Below, in pieces: positions 51,106 to 58,783 of a DNA stretch of 64,000 nucleotides; positions within the stretch are counted from its first letter, which is position 1; each line of letters opens with the position of its first letter. Source of the stretch: Acrocarpospora catenulata (GTDB taxonomy: Bacteria; Actinomycetota; Actinomycetes; Streptosporangiales; Streptosporangiaceae); assembly GCF_018476525.1 (NCBI RefSeq), contig NZ_JAHCST010000037.1:23456-87455 (forward strand), written 5' to 3'. Made by a program: the position numbers and the translations under genes. Below the pieces are notes generated by a model. That model did no database searches. It saw only the letters and a program-made list of their open reading frames with translations, and was not told the DNA's origin.

Positions 51106-52185
51106 TGTGCCTGCCGATAATTCCATCCGTCCAGGTCACGGCCTTGCAGGGCTTCTCTTTTAGGCAGGATTCGATTCCTGAAGGGGAGCCAGTGCGGCAG
51201 GATGACCGGTCGTGCTCCTTCGCCTGGCCTATCTCGCCGTCACGAACACCTTCGCGGCGCTGCGGTTGCTCACGATGGGAGATCGGGACAAGGACATCGA
51301 GATCCTCGCCCTGCGTCACCAGATCACCATCCTCGAACGGCAACTCGGTGCCGACACCCGGGTGAGGTTCGCGCCCGAGGACCGAGCCTTCCTCGCCGCT
51401 CTCCTGGCGCCGCTGCCCCGCAACGTCCTGCGCCGGCGGAGGCTTCTCATCCGGCCGGATACCGTCGTGCGCTGGCACCGTGATCTGATGAAACGGCGTC
51501 ATGCTCGTGCCTGCGCGCCGAAACGGCGCGGGCGCCCGCCGACCGTGCGTTCTATCCGCGCCCTCGTCTTCCGCTTAGTCCAGGAGAATCCATCCTGGGG
51601 CTACAGGAGGGTGCACGGAGAGCTCACCACGCTCGGCATCAAGGTGGCGCCGTCCACGGTCTGGGAGATCCTCAGGCAAGAGGGCATCGATCCGGCACCC
51701 GGGCGGGCGTCCACCACCTGGGCCGATTTCCTGCGTTCCCAAGCCGACGCACTGCTGGCCTGCGATTTCATCGAGACCGTCACCCTTGACGGGCGGCATC
51801 AGTACATCCTGGCTGTCATCGACCACGCCACCAGACGCATTCGGGTGCTCGGCACGACCGCACATCCGACCACGAATTGGGTTGTGCAAGCTGTCAAGAA
51901 TCTGGTGATGGATCTGGAGGACGCCGACTGCCGGGCCTGCTACCTGATCCGCGACCGGGACGGGAAGTTCCCCGCGCTCATGGACGAGATCCTCGCCGAT
52001 GCCGGCATCCAGACCATGCCCACCGGTGTCCAGATGCCACGGATGAACGCGATCATGGAACGGTGGGTGCAGTCCTGCCAGCGGATCACGAGCTTAGCCA
52101 TCCGCCGTCGAGACCGGCTCGGCGGAGTCCTCCACGAGTACGCACATGCCGCTTGAACTGCATGGATGGAATTTCGGCAAGCACA
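51106..52185 (+). mobile_element. IS copy 1 of the TGCGCCTGCCGA family, internally deleted
   Basis: Left end TGTGCCTGCCGATAATTCCA at 51106 and right end (reverse complement TGTGCTTGCCGAAATTCC) at 52185. It carries a transposase frame at 51212-52156 of 314 residues with D, D and E residues (CDFIETVTLDG, IRDRDGKF, MNAIMERW). Compared with copy 2, the segment RRELLNRC...DPE (about 50 residues, including YNQHRAHQAL) is deleted, so it is likely inactive. Confidence 0.8.
51212..52156 (+). pseudogene. Transposase of IS copy 1, C-terminal deletion
   Basis: 314 residues, integrase-core (rve) transposase. It starts MLLRLAYLAVTNTFAALRLL, has ILALRHQITILERQL and WGYRRVHGELTTLG, and ends RRRDRLGGVLHEYAHAA. 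After WVQSCQ the frame jumps in-frame to RITSLAIRRRDRLGG, losing the conserved R-E-L-L-N and Y-N-x2-R-x-H-x-A-L block present in copy 2. Loss of that block usually abolishes transposition. Confidence 0.8.
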
Positions 52186-52289
52186 AAGCCGAAACCGGAC
52201 CGCCAGCCCCCATCGACCTGGCCAACCACCGAGTCCATCGCAGAGCTATCCTCGACGGCCTCACCAGCGAGTACCAGATCGCCAGCTGA
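52186..52289 (+). pseudogene. C-terminal fragment of a second-family IS transposase
   Basis: Frame ends IDLANHRVHRRAILDGLTSE, YQIAS, TGA, like the tail RIRRR-x-LGGLI-EY of integrase-core transposases. Together with the left-end relic at 51071 it brackets IS copy 1, the remains of the element that copy 1 entered. Confidence 0.55.
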
Positions 52290-52392
52290 CACCACCGAGA
52301 ACCGGCAGGTCAGACATCGAATCCTATTATTGAGCCCCACAGGCTTGGTCGGGGTGCGGTGCTCATTTTGTTCCGGCCCAAGGTATCGCAAG

Positions 52393-52890
52393 TCAGGTCT
52401 TAGTGTTGGTTAAATGGCGACCGATCATTCCGATGAGGATCGCTTTCGTACTGCCCGCCGTGTCGTCGTGGAAGTAGATACGGGGCGAGATCGACCCTTT
52501 AGAGTCGAGTCTGATATGGGCGTCCATATACATGGATCCGCTTGGGTCAACTGAGATCGGGACGGGGAAGTAACGCTCGTTGGCCCACTGGTTGCTGACG
52601 GTCTCTGATTCGGCTGGCACCTGCTTGATGGGATAGGGATCGCCGCCCGCGGGCGGCTGTCGACAGAAGTCGAGAAAGCCGCCCGAGAATCCCTGCTCCG
52701 AGATGGAATACTCGGCGTAGCTGTTAGTGATTGCAAAGCTCGCCAGGCTTTTCCTGACCATACAAGAGCTTTGCGGGCGTCGGTGTCGTCCAATGCCAAG
52801 GTATTGGATCGACGACCCGTGAACTTAATTCGAGGTAGCTCATCGAGCCGCTCTAACAGTTCCTCGAAGGACGTCGGTGGAGTATACCAA
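52393..52890 (-). pseudogene. Frameshifted gene remnant of unknown function
   Basis: Minus-strand codons read naturally in two frames. From about 52890 leftward the text includes FEELLERLDELPRIKFTGRR and ALDDTDARKALVWSGKAWRAL. From 52761 to 52393 a second frame reads on with MYMDAHIRLDSKGSISPRIY and AILIGMIGRHL. A frameshift near 52740-52760 explains both. The 5' end overlaps the antisense nuclease gene, so it is truncated. I recognise no family. It lies in a toxin/immunity and IS graveyard and may itself be an old immunity gene. Confidence 0.5.
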
Positions 52891-53296
52891 GCAGATTCCC
52901 GGTAAGGTGAATGTCGCGGATCGAGGTTGCAAGAGCCAGTCAGGATGCCTGACCCGAACGACGAGTGATCGCAAGGTGTCGGGAACCGTTGCCAACCTCA
53001 ACTACCGTGCCGCGATAAGAGCGTGTAAGAAACTCAGCAAGACCGGCTTCGTGAAACCTTCCTGCGACGAATACCCGTTCGCCTCCACTCATGAGGGTTC
53101 CGCACATGCAGGAAAGAACTACTCCGTCGCAATCGTCGAGAAGTCCGACAACTGCAGCGGTGGATCGAAGCTCGGGAACTGGTATCTGTACAATCGAATT
53201 CTCGAGAAAGATCCATTCTGGGTGTATGTAATCAGGAAGGGAGAGACGGTGCCGCCCGAAACCATCCCGTCGGACGGGCCTGAACCCCATCACTGA
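52877..53296 (+). CDS. NucA/NucB-type DNase domain (toxin module)
   Basis: 139 residues from the GTG at 52877. The domain has SCDEYPFASTHEG (about 62-74), a DN pair (EKSDNCSGG) and R-I-x4-DPFWVYVI, the NucA/NucB nuclease signature. No signal peptide or delivery domain precedes it, so this is a solitary toxin tip: a cassette left after loss of its carrier, or one acquired by recombination. A hairpin and a DUF6461 gene follow, the same order as at 48733-50179. The true start is uncertain because upstream bases are shared with a minus-strand remnant. Confidence 0.7.
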   Translation: MEYTKQIPGKVNVADRGCKSQSGCLTRTTSDRKVSGTVANLNYRAAIRACKKLSKTGFVKPSCDEYPFASTHEGSAHAGKNYSVAIVEKSDNCSGGSKLGNWYLYNRILEKDPFWVYVIRKGETVPPETIPSDGPEPHH

Positions 53297-53316
53297 GTGC
53301 GATAGCTGATTTGCCG

Positions 53317-53358
53317 GACGCAGTCCGCCGACAAATGGTATGGTCGGCGGACCGCGTC
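53317..53358 (+). terminator. Hairpin between nuclease module and DUF6461 gene
   Basis: GTCCGCCGAC / GTCGGCGGAC stem with a 10-nt loop, extended by GACGC / GCGTC after one mismatch. Same position as the hairpin at 49054 in the other module. Confidence 0.7.
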
Positions 53359-53405
53359 GCCAGTGGCTAGCCCTGCCGAAAAGGCAGTAGAGAAAGGTTG
53401 TTGGC

Positions 53406-53933
53406 GTGATTGACGATGAATACCTTGCGCGTTTTGAGGACTGGTTCGGCAACGCCGATACCTTGACCTGGTGTGCGACGACCTCCCTGGCCGATGTGCT
53501 CAATGCCTACGGGGTGGCGGCTGACCAGGTGCGGACCGGTGAAATCAGTTTTCTCGATGAGTTTCGCTTGTTCGTTGGAAAATTGGGCAATGGAACGCTG
53601 GTCGTTCAGTCGAACGGGTACCCTAAGGATGATGTGCTGTCAGCCCTCTCGCTGTCAGGTCCCTGCCTCAGCGTGGGATGGAGTGACACCACGCCTCCAG
53701 GAGTTTCCTATCTGGCGGAAGGCCGTCTCGTCGTCTCTTTCGATCCATTCGAATGGGACTTCGCCTCTGTTCCTGATCCGCAGAGTGTCGAAGAGTGGGC
53801 CGAGAGTACTGCAGCGGGCCCTGAAATGTGGGATGACCACTGGGCCGTGGCTGCTCTGGTTACTGCGGAATCGCTGTGCCAAGCGAGGGTCGACGACGAA
53901 TGGGTGCGCACGCCTCACACCGTGATCTTCTAA
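53406..53933 (+). CDS. DUF6461 immunity-like protein
   Basis: 175 residues; GTG start at 53406 with AGAAAGG about nine bases upstream. LTWCATTSLADVLNAYGV, GNGTLVVQSNGYPKDD and YLAEGRLVVSFDPFEWDFAS match DUF6461. It is the partner of the NucA/NucB module, placed after a hairpin. The neighbour pair at 48733-50179 has the same order and a longer DUF6461 protein. It probably neutralises the nuclease (inference). Confidence 0.65.
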   Translation: MIDDEYLARFEDWFGNADTLTWCATTSLADVLNAYGVAADQVRTGEISFLDEFRLFVGKLGNGTLVVQSNGYPKDDVLSALSLSGPCLSVGWSDTTPPGVSYLAEGRLVVSFDPFEWDFASVPDPQSVEEWAESTAAGPEMWDDHWAVAALVTAESLCQARVDDEWVRTPHTVIF

Positions 53934-53999
53934 TCTGGCGCTGCAACGGAATCAACGGTGCTTGTTCCTGGCAACACGTGTGGGGTGCGGAAACTCAGC

Positions 54000-54341
54000 C
54001 ACCGAGGCTGACCTGGGTGTGGTGGCTTGAGCATGATGAGGTCTCGGGCATCCTGCTGACGGTGTTGTGGTCCTCCCTCTACCTCATTCTCGGGCGTGTC
54101 TTTCAGTTCCTGGTCCTGCTGGGTCACGGTGATCGGGCCAAGGCGGCCGAGGTTGTGGTGCTTCGTCATCAGGTCGCCGTATTGCGCCGTCAGGTGAACC
54201 GGCCCGATCTCCAGCCGGGCGACCGGGTCGTGCTTGCGGCTCTGTCGCGGCTGCTTCCCCGCTCGTCGTGGGATGTCTTCTTCGTCACCCCGGCGACGTT
54301 GCTGCGCTGGCACCGTGCCCTGGCCACGCGCCGGTGGACCT
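54000..54341 (+). pseudogene. Transposase N-terminal fragment interrupted by IS copy 2
   Basis: Frame reads VSGILLTVLWSSLYLILGRV, VVVLRHQVAVLRRQVNRPDL, LLRWHRALATRRWT, then runs into the IS left end at 54342. It is related to the fragment at 45939 and to the short relic at 44475. The remainder is missing to the right of the IS. Confidence 0.8.
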
Positions 54342-55560
54342 TGCGCCTGCCGATAATTCCATCCGTGCAGGTCACGGCCTTGCCAGGCAGGCTTCGATTC
54401 CTGAAGAGGAGCCAGTGCGGCAGGATGACCGGTCGTGCTCCTTCGCCTGGCCTATCTCGCTGTCACGAACACCTTCGCGGCGCTGCGGTTGCTCCCAATG
54501 GGGGATCGGGACAAGGATGTCGAGATTCTCGCCCTGCGTCACCAGATCGCCGTCCTCGAACGGCAACTCGGCGTCGGCGCCCGGGTGAGGTTCGCGCCCG
54601 AGGATCGAGTTTTTCTCGCCGCCCTCCTGGTGCCGCTGCCCCGCGATGTCCTGCGTCGCCTTCGGCTTCTCGTCCGGCCGAATACCGTCGTGCGGTGGCA
54701 CCGCGATCTGGTGAAGCGGCGTCATGCTCGTGCGTCCGCGCCGAAACGGCGCGGACGCCCGCCCACGGTCCGTTCCACCGCGTCCTCGTCCTGCGCCTGG
54801 TCTGGGAGAATCCGTCCTGACCAGGAGGGTGCACGGAGAGCTCGCCACGCTGGGCATCACGGTGGCGGCGTCCACGGTCTGGGAGATCCTCCAGCGGGAA
54901 GGCATCGATCCGGCGCCCGAGCGGGCGTCCACGACCTGGGCCGACTTCCTGCGTTCCCAAGCTGAGGCGCTGCTGGCGTGTGATTTCATCGAGACCGTTA
55001 CCTTGGATGGGCGGCGTCAGTACATCCTGGCCGTCATCGAGCACGCAAGCAGACGCGTCCGCGTACTCGGCACCACCGCGCACCCAACCGCGAACTGGGT
55101 CGTCCAAGCGGTCAGGAACCTGGTGATGGATCTGGAGGACGCCGGTTGCCGGGTCCGGTATCTGATTCGCGACCGGGATGGGAAATTCCCGGCGTTCATG
55201 GAGGAGATCCTGGCCGGGGCTGGCATCCAGACCGTGCTCACCGGTGTCCGGATGCCGCGGATGAACGCGATCATGGAACGGTGGGTGCAGTCCTGCCGCC
55301 GCGAACTCCTCAACCGCTGCCTGCTCTGGAACGAACGCCATCTCCTGTACGCCCTGCGCGAGTACGAACGCGTCTACAACCAGCACCGAGCCCACCAGGC
55401 TCTCGCCCAAGCCGCCCCGCTGCGTCCTGTCCCGGATCCGATCACCGATCCCGAGCGAATCGCGAGCTTGACCGTACGCCGGCGAGACCGGCTCGGCGGA
55501 ATCCTCCACGAGTACTCACATGCCGCTTGACCTGCATGGACGGAATTTTCGGCAGGCGCA
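54342..55560 (+). mobile_element. IS copy 2 of the TGCGCCTGCCGA family, full length
   Basis: 1219 bp. Ends TGCGCCTGCCGATAATTCCA (left) and reverse-complement TGCGCCTGCCGAAAATTCCG (right) are near-identical inverted repeats. It is inserted in an older transposase at the codon after RRWT. It carries the only full-length, though frameshifted, transposase of this family here. Confidence 0.85.
54435..55530 (+). pseudogene. Transposase of IS copy 2, frameshifted
   Basis: N-terminal frame (54435 on) reads like copy 1 to RRGRPPTVRS; then small deletions near 54775-54830 (TCCTGACCAGG against TCCTGGGGCTACAGG) move it into another frame. The second frame carries EILQREGIDPAPERA, the DDE residues, RRELLNRCLLWNERHLLYAL, YNQHRAHQALAQAA and the tail HEYSHAA. 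Programmed shifting is possible in IS families, but the missing WGY-x-R residues argue for decay. Confidence 0.75.
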
Positions 55561-55675
55561 GGCACCGCGCGTGCCCAGTCCGTGCCCATGAGCAACCAAT
55601 GAGCAACACCTTGCGATCTCGCCTCGATATCGAGGCCCCAAAACGGGAGGAATCGGCAGGTCAAATTGGGTCAAA

Positions 55676-55722
55676 GGTGGTGGGGCGCCAGGGATTCGAA
55701 CCCTGAACCTACGGATTAAAAG
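55676..55722. repeat. Left att site: 3' half of tRNA-Lys(UUU)
   Basis: 47-bp perfect match to 63706-63752. Read on the minus strand it is CTTTTAATCCGTAGG, T arm GGGTTCGAATCCC and acceptor end GGCGCCCCACCA, the anticodon loop to CCA of tRNA-Lys with anticodon UUU. No 5' half is attached on this side. Confidence 0.9.
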
Positions 55723-55824
55723 ACGAATTTCTTAGTGCCAATTAGTGCCACAGACTATCTATTTCTATCATTCCGTTCATATTTTCCGCCGTCACAATAC
55801 CCGATAATGACGCACAATGTTGCC

Positions 55825-55865
55825 CCGTATCGCATGCCCATGAGCAACCACCGAGCAACCATCAG
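55825..55865. repeat. 41-bp perfect repeat of 63828-63868 beside the att site
   Basis: Begins CCGTATCGCATGCCCATGAG and ends with GAGCAACCATCAG; identical at 63828-63868. Both lie about 100-150 bp to the right of a tRNA repeat. It is probably an arm-type integrase site shared by two neighbouring elements. Confidence 0.8.
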
Positions 55866-56048
55866 CTACCCTGGCCGACTTTAGTGAAACACGATCGCGT
55901 ACTCTTGACCTTGCATCTTGCCAAATTGTCCGAGCCGTCGTGCAAAGCTGACCAATCCTTGAAGCCGTAGTCAGGACACGCCTCTGCTCCAAATTTGGCT
56001 TCCTACCGAGTCGCGTTGCCTGTCAACGCAATCCGCAGTCGTGAGATG

Positions 56049-57995
56049 TCATGTCCGCATGAAGATTTTGGCCGCCAAACTAGAGAGAGCGGCGGATTGC
56101 AGCAGGTTTGCTGCCGCTTCGGCTGATGCGGCGACCATTCGTTGAATTGGCCACTCAGGCATTTCCTGAGCCGCCATGACGGCGTTGATGACTACCTTGG
56201 CATCTGGGCTGGCATTAACCCGGATCTGCCAATCGCTACCGCCATGATCCCGCACCTCCCCCAGCGCATCTATGATCCACTGGCGTGCCCGCGTCCGCGC
56301 CGCGGGCTCATCGCGTGGATCGTCGCTGGCGAGGTCTGGAAAATCTGATGCCATTTCTCCTGCCCCGTCTGGAGCGATCTGGGCAATGATCGACAAAGCC
56401 TTAAGTCGGACACTCCTATCATCGTCTGGTTCTTCCTCACTGATAATGATAGACGCATGTTCTGCGGCTCTTTCGAGCAATTCTCTAGCCAGTTCGCGTG
56501 GCGTGCAGATATAACCGTCTTTGCCTAGATGCGCGTTCACTTCGGTCGACGTCAGCTTGGCTGCGTGACCGACAACATTCAAGATCCCACACACCGCCCC
56601 ATAGAGGTCACCCTCATCGTCGAGAGCCGCTTCAAGTGCGCGGTGCATATCATCATACGCATCGCCGTCATCCTCTTCAAAAGAGTGTGAGCTCCCGTCA
56701 TCTGGGTCGGTCAGCGCCTGCGCACGCACGAATTCCCTCATGGCAGAATGTGTAGCCGCTGGCATGTCAACGCCGTCAACAGCTGCCCGGACCGGCCCTG
56801 TCCCCACCATCACCAGCGCCGAATGAACGAGCTGATGAAAAGTGCCGATGTCACTCACAACGATGTTGATGAGCCATCGGCCCTGTTCGGTGTCCAACAG
56901 TCCGGGTCTGCTGATCGCAAGCCAAAGTGCGGAGTGAGCAGCTGCCGCGCTTTCCAGCTGCTCTTGATCCTGGTCGATGACCGCGCCGATTCGTTCGGTC
57001 TCCAGCTCGGCCAAGAGCGCCACAACATCGTCGTCGCCCAGATCATTCAGCAGTTCCCAAGCATTGCTTACGTGTGCAAGAGGGGAGGCGAGCGCCGCCA
57101 GCGTTTTCAGACCTGCCCACAGCAACTGCCTCAGCTGGTCGGCACTGCGCTTGTCAACCTGCCTGGATGTCTCGCCCTCGCGGACTCGGTTCCAGTCGAG
57201 TTCATGCTTTTCCATGAACCTCTCGATAAGGAGGTGACCACGCATATCGTCGTCGGTCCAACCTTCGGTTGCGTTCTCACGAGCCGTTCTGCGAGCTCTG
57301 CGCAACAGGTCGGCGGCGAGCGCGGGGTCCCCCGCCCCCTGGGCGGTCAGCTTGGCGCGAGCGCCCAACCGCGCGTCCAGCCGGGCAGCACGGATCAGCA
57401 GCGTCCCCAGAGCTTGGACGAAGGCGCCTCCCCATGGATGCTCGGCGGCGCCTGCGGCAATGTCGTACGGATCGACCGCTGGACTGCCCACCCGGCGGCC
57501 GGGCTCCCACAGCGACCGAACGGCACCGGCAAGGAGGTATCGGGCGTTCATTGCCAGAAGGTCCTTGTCCAGAAGCGCCTCCGGTGGCCAGTGCGGGCGC
57601 GGTTGCTGCTCGTCGTCATCGAATGGAGGCAGCCAGTTGTCAGCGTCATAGGGCTCGTCGTATCGAGAAACACTCATCTCGGCGACGGAGTAAGCGAGCA
57701 GTTCAGGGCTCCACGTGGTCAGGTGGCGGCCGAGCGCGGCAACCGCGAGCGCAGCTTGTTCGAATTCGGCCCCCACCAGCAAGATGTAGATGATCGCCCA
57801 ACCCGGATACCCCAGGATGCGGTAATCCTGGATCGACCCACCTTCCTCGTGCTCATCGTCCGGCTCATCCTCGGATACGACCCGCGGCGAATCCCACCCT
57901 GCCTGTATGGCCGCTGCGACCGTATCCATCCAACGATCTGCATCCACCGAAGTTGGGTCCCCGCTGGATATCGTGATCTTTCCGAGGTGTGGCAT
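56049..57995 (-). CDS. Unrecognised acidic cytoplasmic protein, cargo of the integrative element
   Basis: The ATG at 57995 with GGCAGGGAGG is preferred over an ORF start 30 codons upstream. The 648-residue protein is acidic, largely helical, and has no membrane segment or signal peptide. It contains acidic patches (SEDEPDDEHEEGG, SFEEDDGDAYDD) and alanine-rich helices. I see no nuclease, helicase or NTPase motif. Placed between the left att site and the NACHT gene and read away from it, it may be an accessory defence protein. Codon use is less GC-extreme than in the first half of the window. Confidence 0.7.
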   Translation of the reverse strand: MPHLGKITISSGDPTSVDADRWMDTVAAAIQAGWDSPRVVSEDEPDDEHEEGGSIQDYRILGYPGWAIIYILLVGAEFEQAALAVAALGRHLTTWSPELLAYSVAEMSVSRYDEPYDADNWLPPFDDDEQQPRPHWPPEALLDKDLLAMNARYLLAGAVRSLWEPGRRVGSPAVDPYDIAAGAAEHPWGGAFVQALGTLLIRAARLDARLGARAKLTAQGAGDPALAADLLRRARRTARENATEGWTDDDMRGHLLIERFMEKHELDWNRVREGETSRQVDKRSADQLRQLLWAGLKTLAALASPLAHVSNAWELLNDLGDDDVVALLAELETERIGAVIDQDQEQLESAAAAHSALWLAISRPGLLDTEQGRWLINIVVSDIGTFHQLVHSALVMVGTGPVRAAVDGVDMPAATHSAMREFVRAQALTDPDDGSSHSFEEDDGDAYDDMHRALEAALDDEGDLYGAVCGILNVVGHAAKLTSTEVNAHLGKDGYICTPRELARELLERAAEHASIIISEEEPDDDRSVRLKALSIIAQIAPDGAGEMASDFPDLASDDPRDEPAARTRARQWIIDALGEVRDHGGSDWQIRVNASPDAKVVINAVMAAQEMPEWPIQRMVAASAEAAANLLQSAALSSLAAKIFMRT

Positions 57996-58458
57996 GGTGC
58001 CTCCCTGCCTGTTGAAGCTTTCGGGATGCAGAGAATTCGGCCCGTGATATAGCTCATTCAGTGGCCTATCGCTTATACCATCCAACCCTTGATGAGGTTG
58101 CGAGTGTCGAATATTTGCCGTGCAACTGAAGGCCCGATGCTGCCCGGGGTGGCAGCCGCGTAGGTCAGCGTTCCGTCCTCGGCGACGACGGCCGGAGCGC
58201 GGGGGGTGCGGCGGACCTGGGCCGCGGACTCCGCTCGGACGTCAGGGCCCTGATCATCCTCAGCAGATGGGGAAGGATGTGGTCGTTGGCGCCCGGGGTG
58301 AACCGGCCCGCGTCGTGGGACAGCGGGATCGTGATCGTCATGATCATTCCCTGCTCTCGCAGGTGTGGTGCGGTCACAGTGCAGTGGTGATCTTTTAACA
58401 GGGTTGCGGGTGACGCAGCCTGTGTCCGAGCGTTGGTGTCCATCACCTTGCATGGGGT
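57996..58458 (-). other. Spacer with a weak small ORF at 58165-58341
   Basis: A minus-strand ATG at 58341, six bases after AGGGA, opens a 58-residue frame (MTITIPLSHDAGRF...) that shifts into another open frame (VVAEDGTLTYAAATPG) near 58240. Either a short peptide or a frameshifted remnant of about 85 residues. Nothing else is recognised in this stretch. Confidence 0.35.
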
Positions 58459-58680
58459 TCACGGGAGAAGTCGGTTGCTTGGTTTTTCCGTGCAGGCACG
58501 GATCACGGCCTCCCGGTGCTCGGACTTCGTTTCTCGGATTGCCAGTTCCAGCCTTCGGGTCCGGGAGTCCTCTTGATGCACAGTGGTGCGGAACCGCAGC
58601 CACCACCCGACGAGGACACAGACGATGCCAGCGAACAGCACGCCCTCGGGGGCGGTGGACAGGGCTTCCAGGGTTTTCAT
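58459..58680 (-). CDS. Small single-pass membrane protein
   Basis: 73 residues with GAGGAGCGACGA upstream, an excellent ribosome site. One transmembrane helix (GVLFAGIVCVLVGWWLRF, about 13-30) is followed by a charged cytoplasmic tail with a short coiled-coil-like stretch (SRTRRLELAIRETKSEHREA). It is divergent from the NACHT gene with 103 bp between the starts. A membrane partner or effector of the NACHT protein is possible but unproven. Confidence 0.5.
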   Translation of the reverse strand: MKTLEALSTAPEGVLFAGIVCVLVGWWLRFRTTVHQEDSRTRRLELAIRETKSEHREAVIRACTEKPSNRLLP

Positions 58681-58783
58681 TCGTCGCTCCTCGCAACAAC
58701 GGCTGGGACGAACAGAACAGTGACCGGCGGCTCGGATTTCCTTCTAGTGTGAGGAAATTGTCGGGAAACCCGGGAGGGATGCC

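Larger units (their letters stand above)
55561..56048. other. Left junction region of the integrative element
   Basis: 488 bp without a gene. It contains GAGCAACCA pairs at 55587 and 55841, the tRNA-Lys direct repeat at 55676-55722, and sequence from 55740 to 55865 that is repeated (in part perfectly) after the right repeat. Such short repeats next to att cores are typical arm-type integrase sites. Confidence 0.6.

Noticed and set aside
55676..55722. Complete tRNA-Lys gene
   Set aside because: Only the sequence from the anticodon loop to the CCA end is present; no matching 5' acceptor strand is found on the adjoining side in either repeat.
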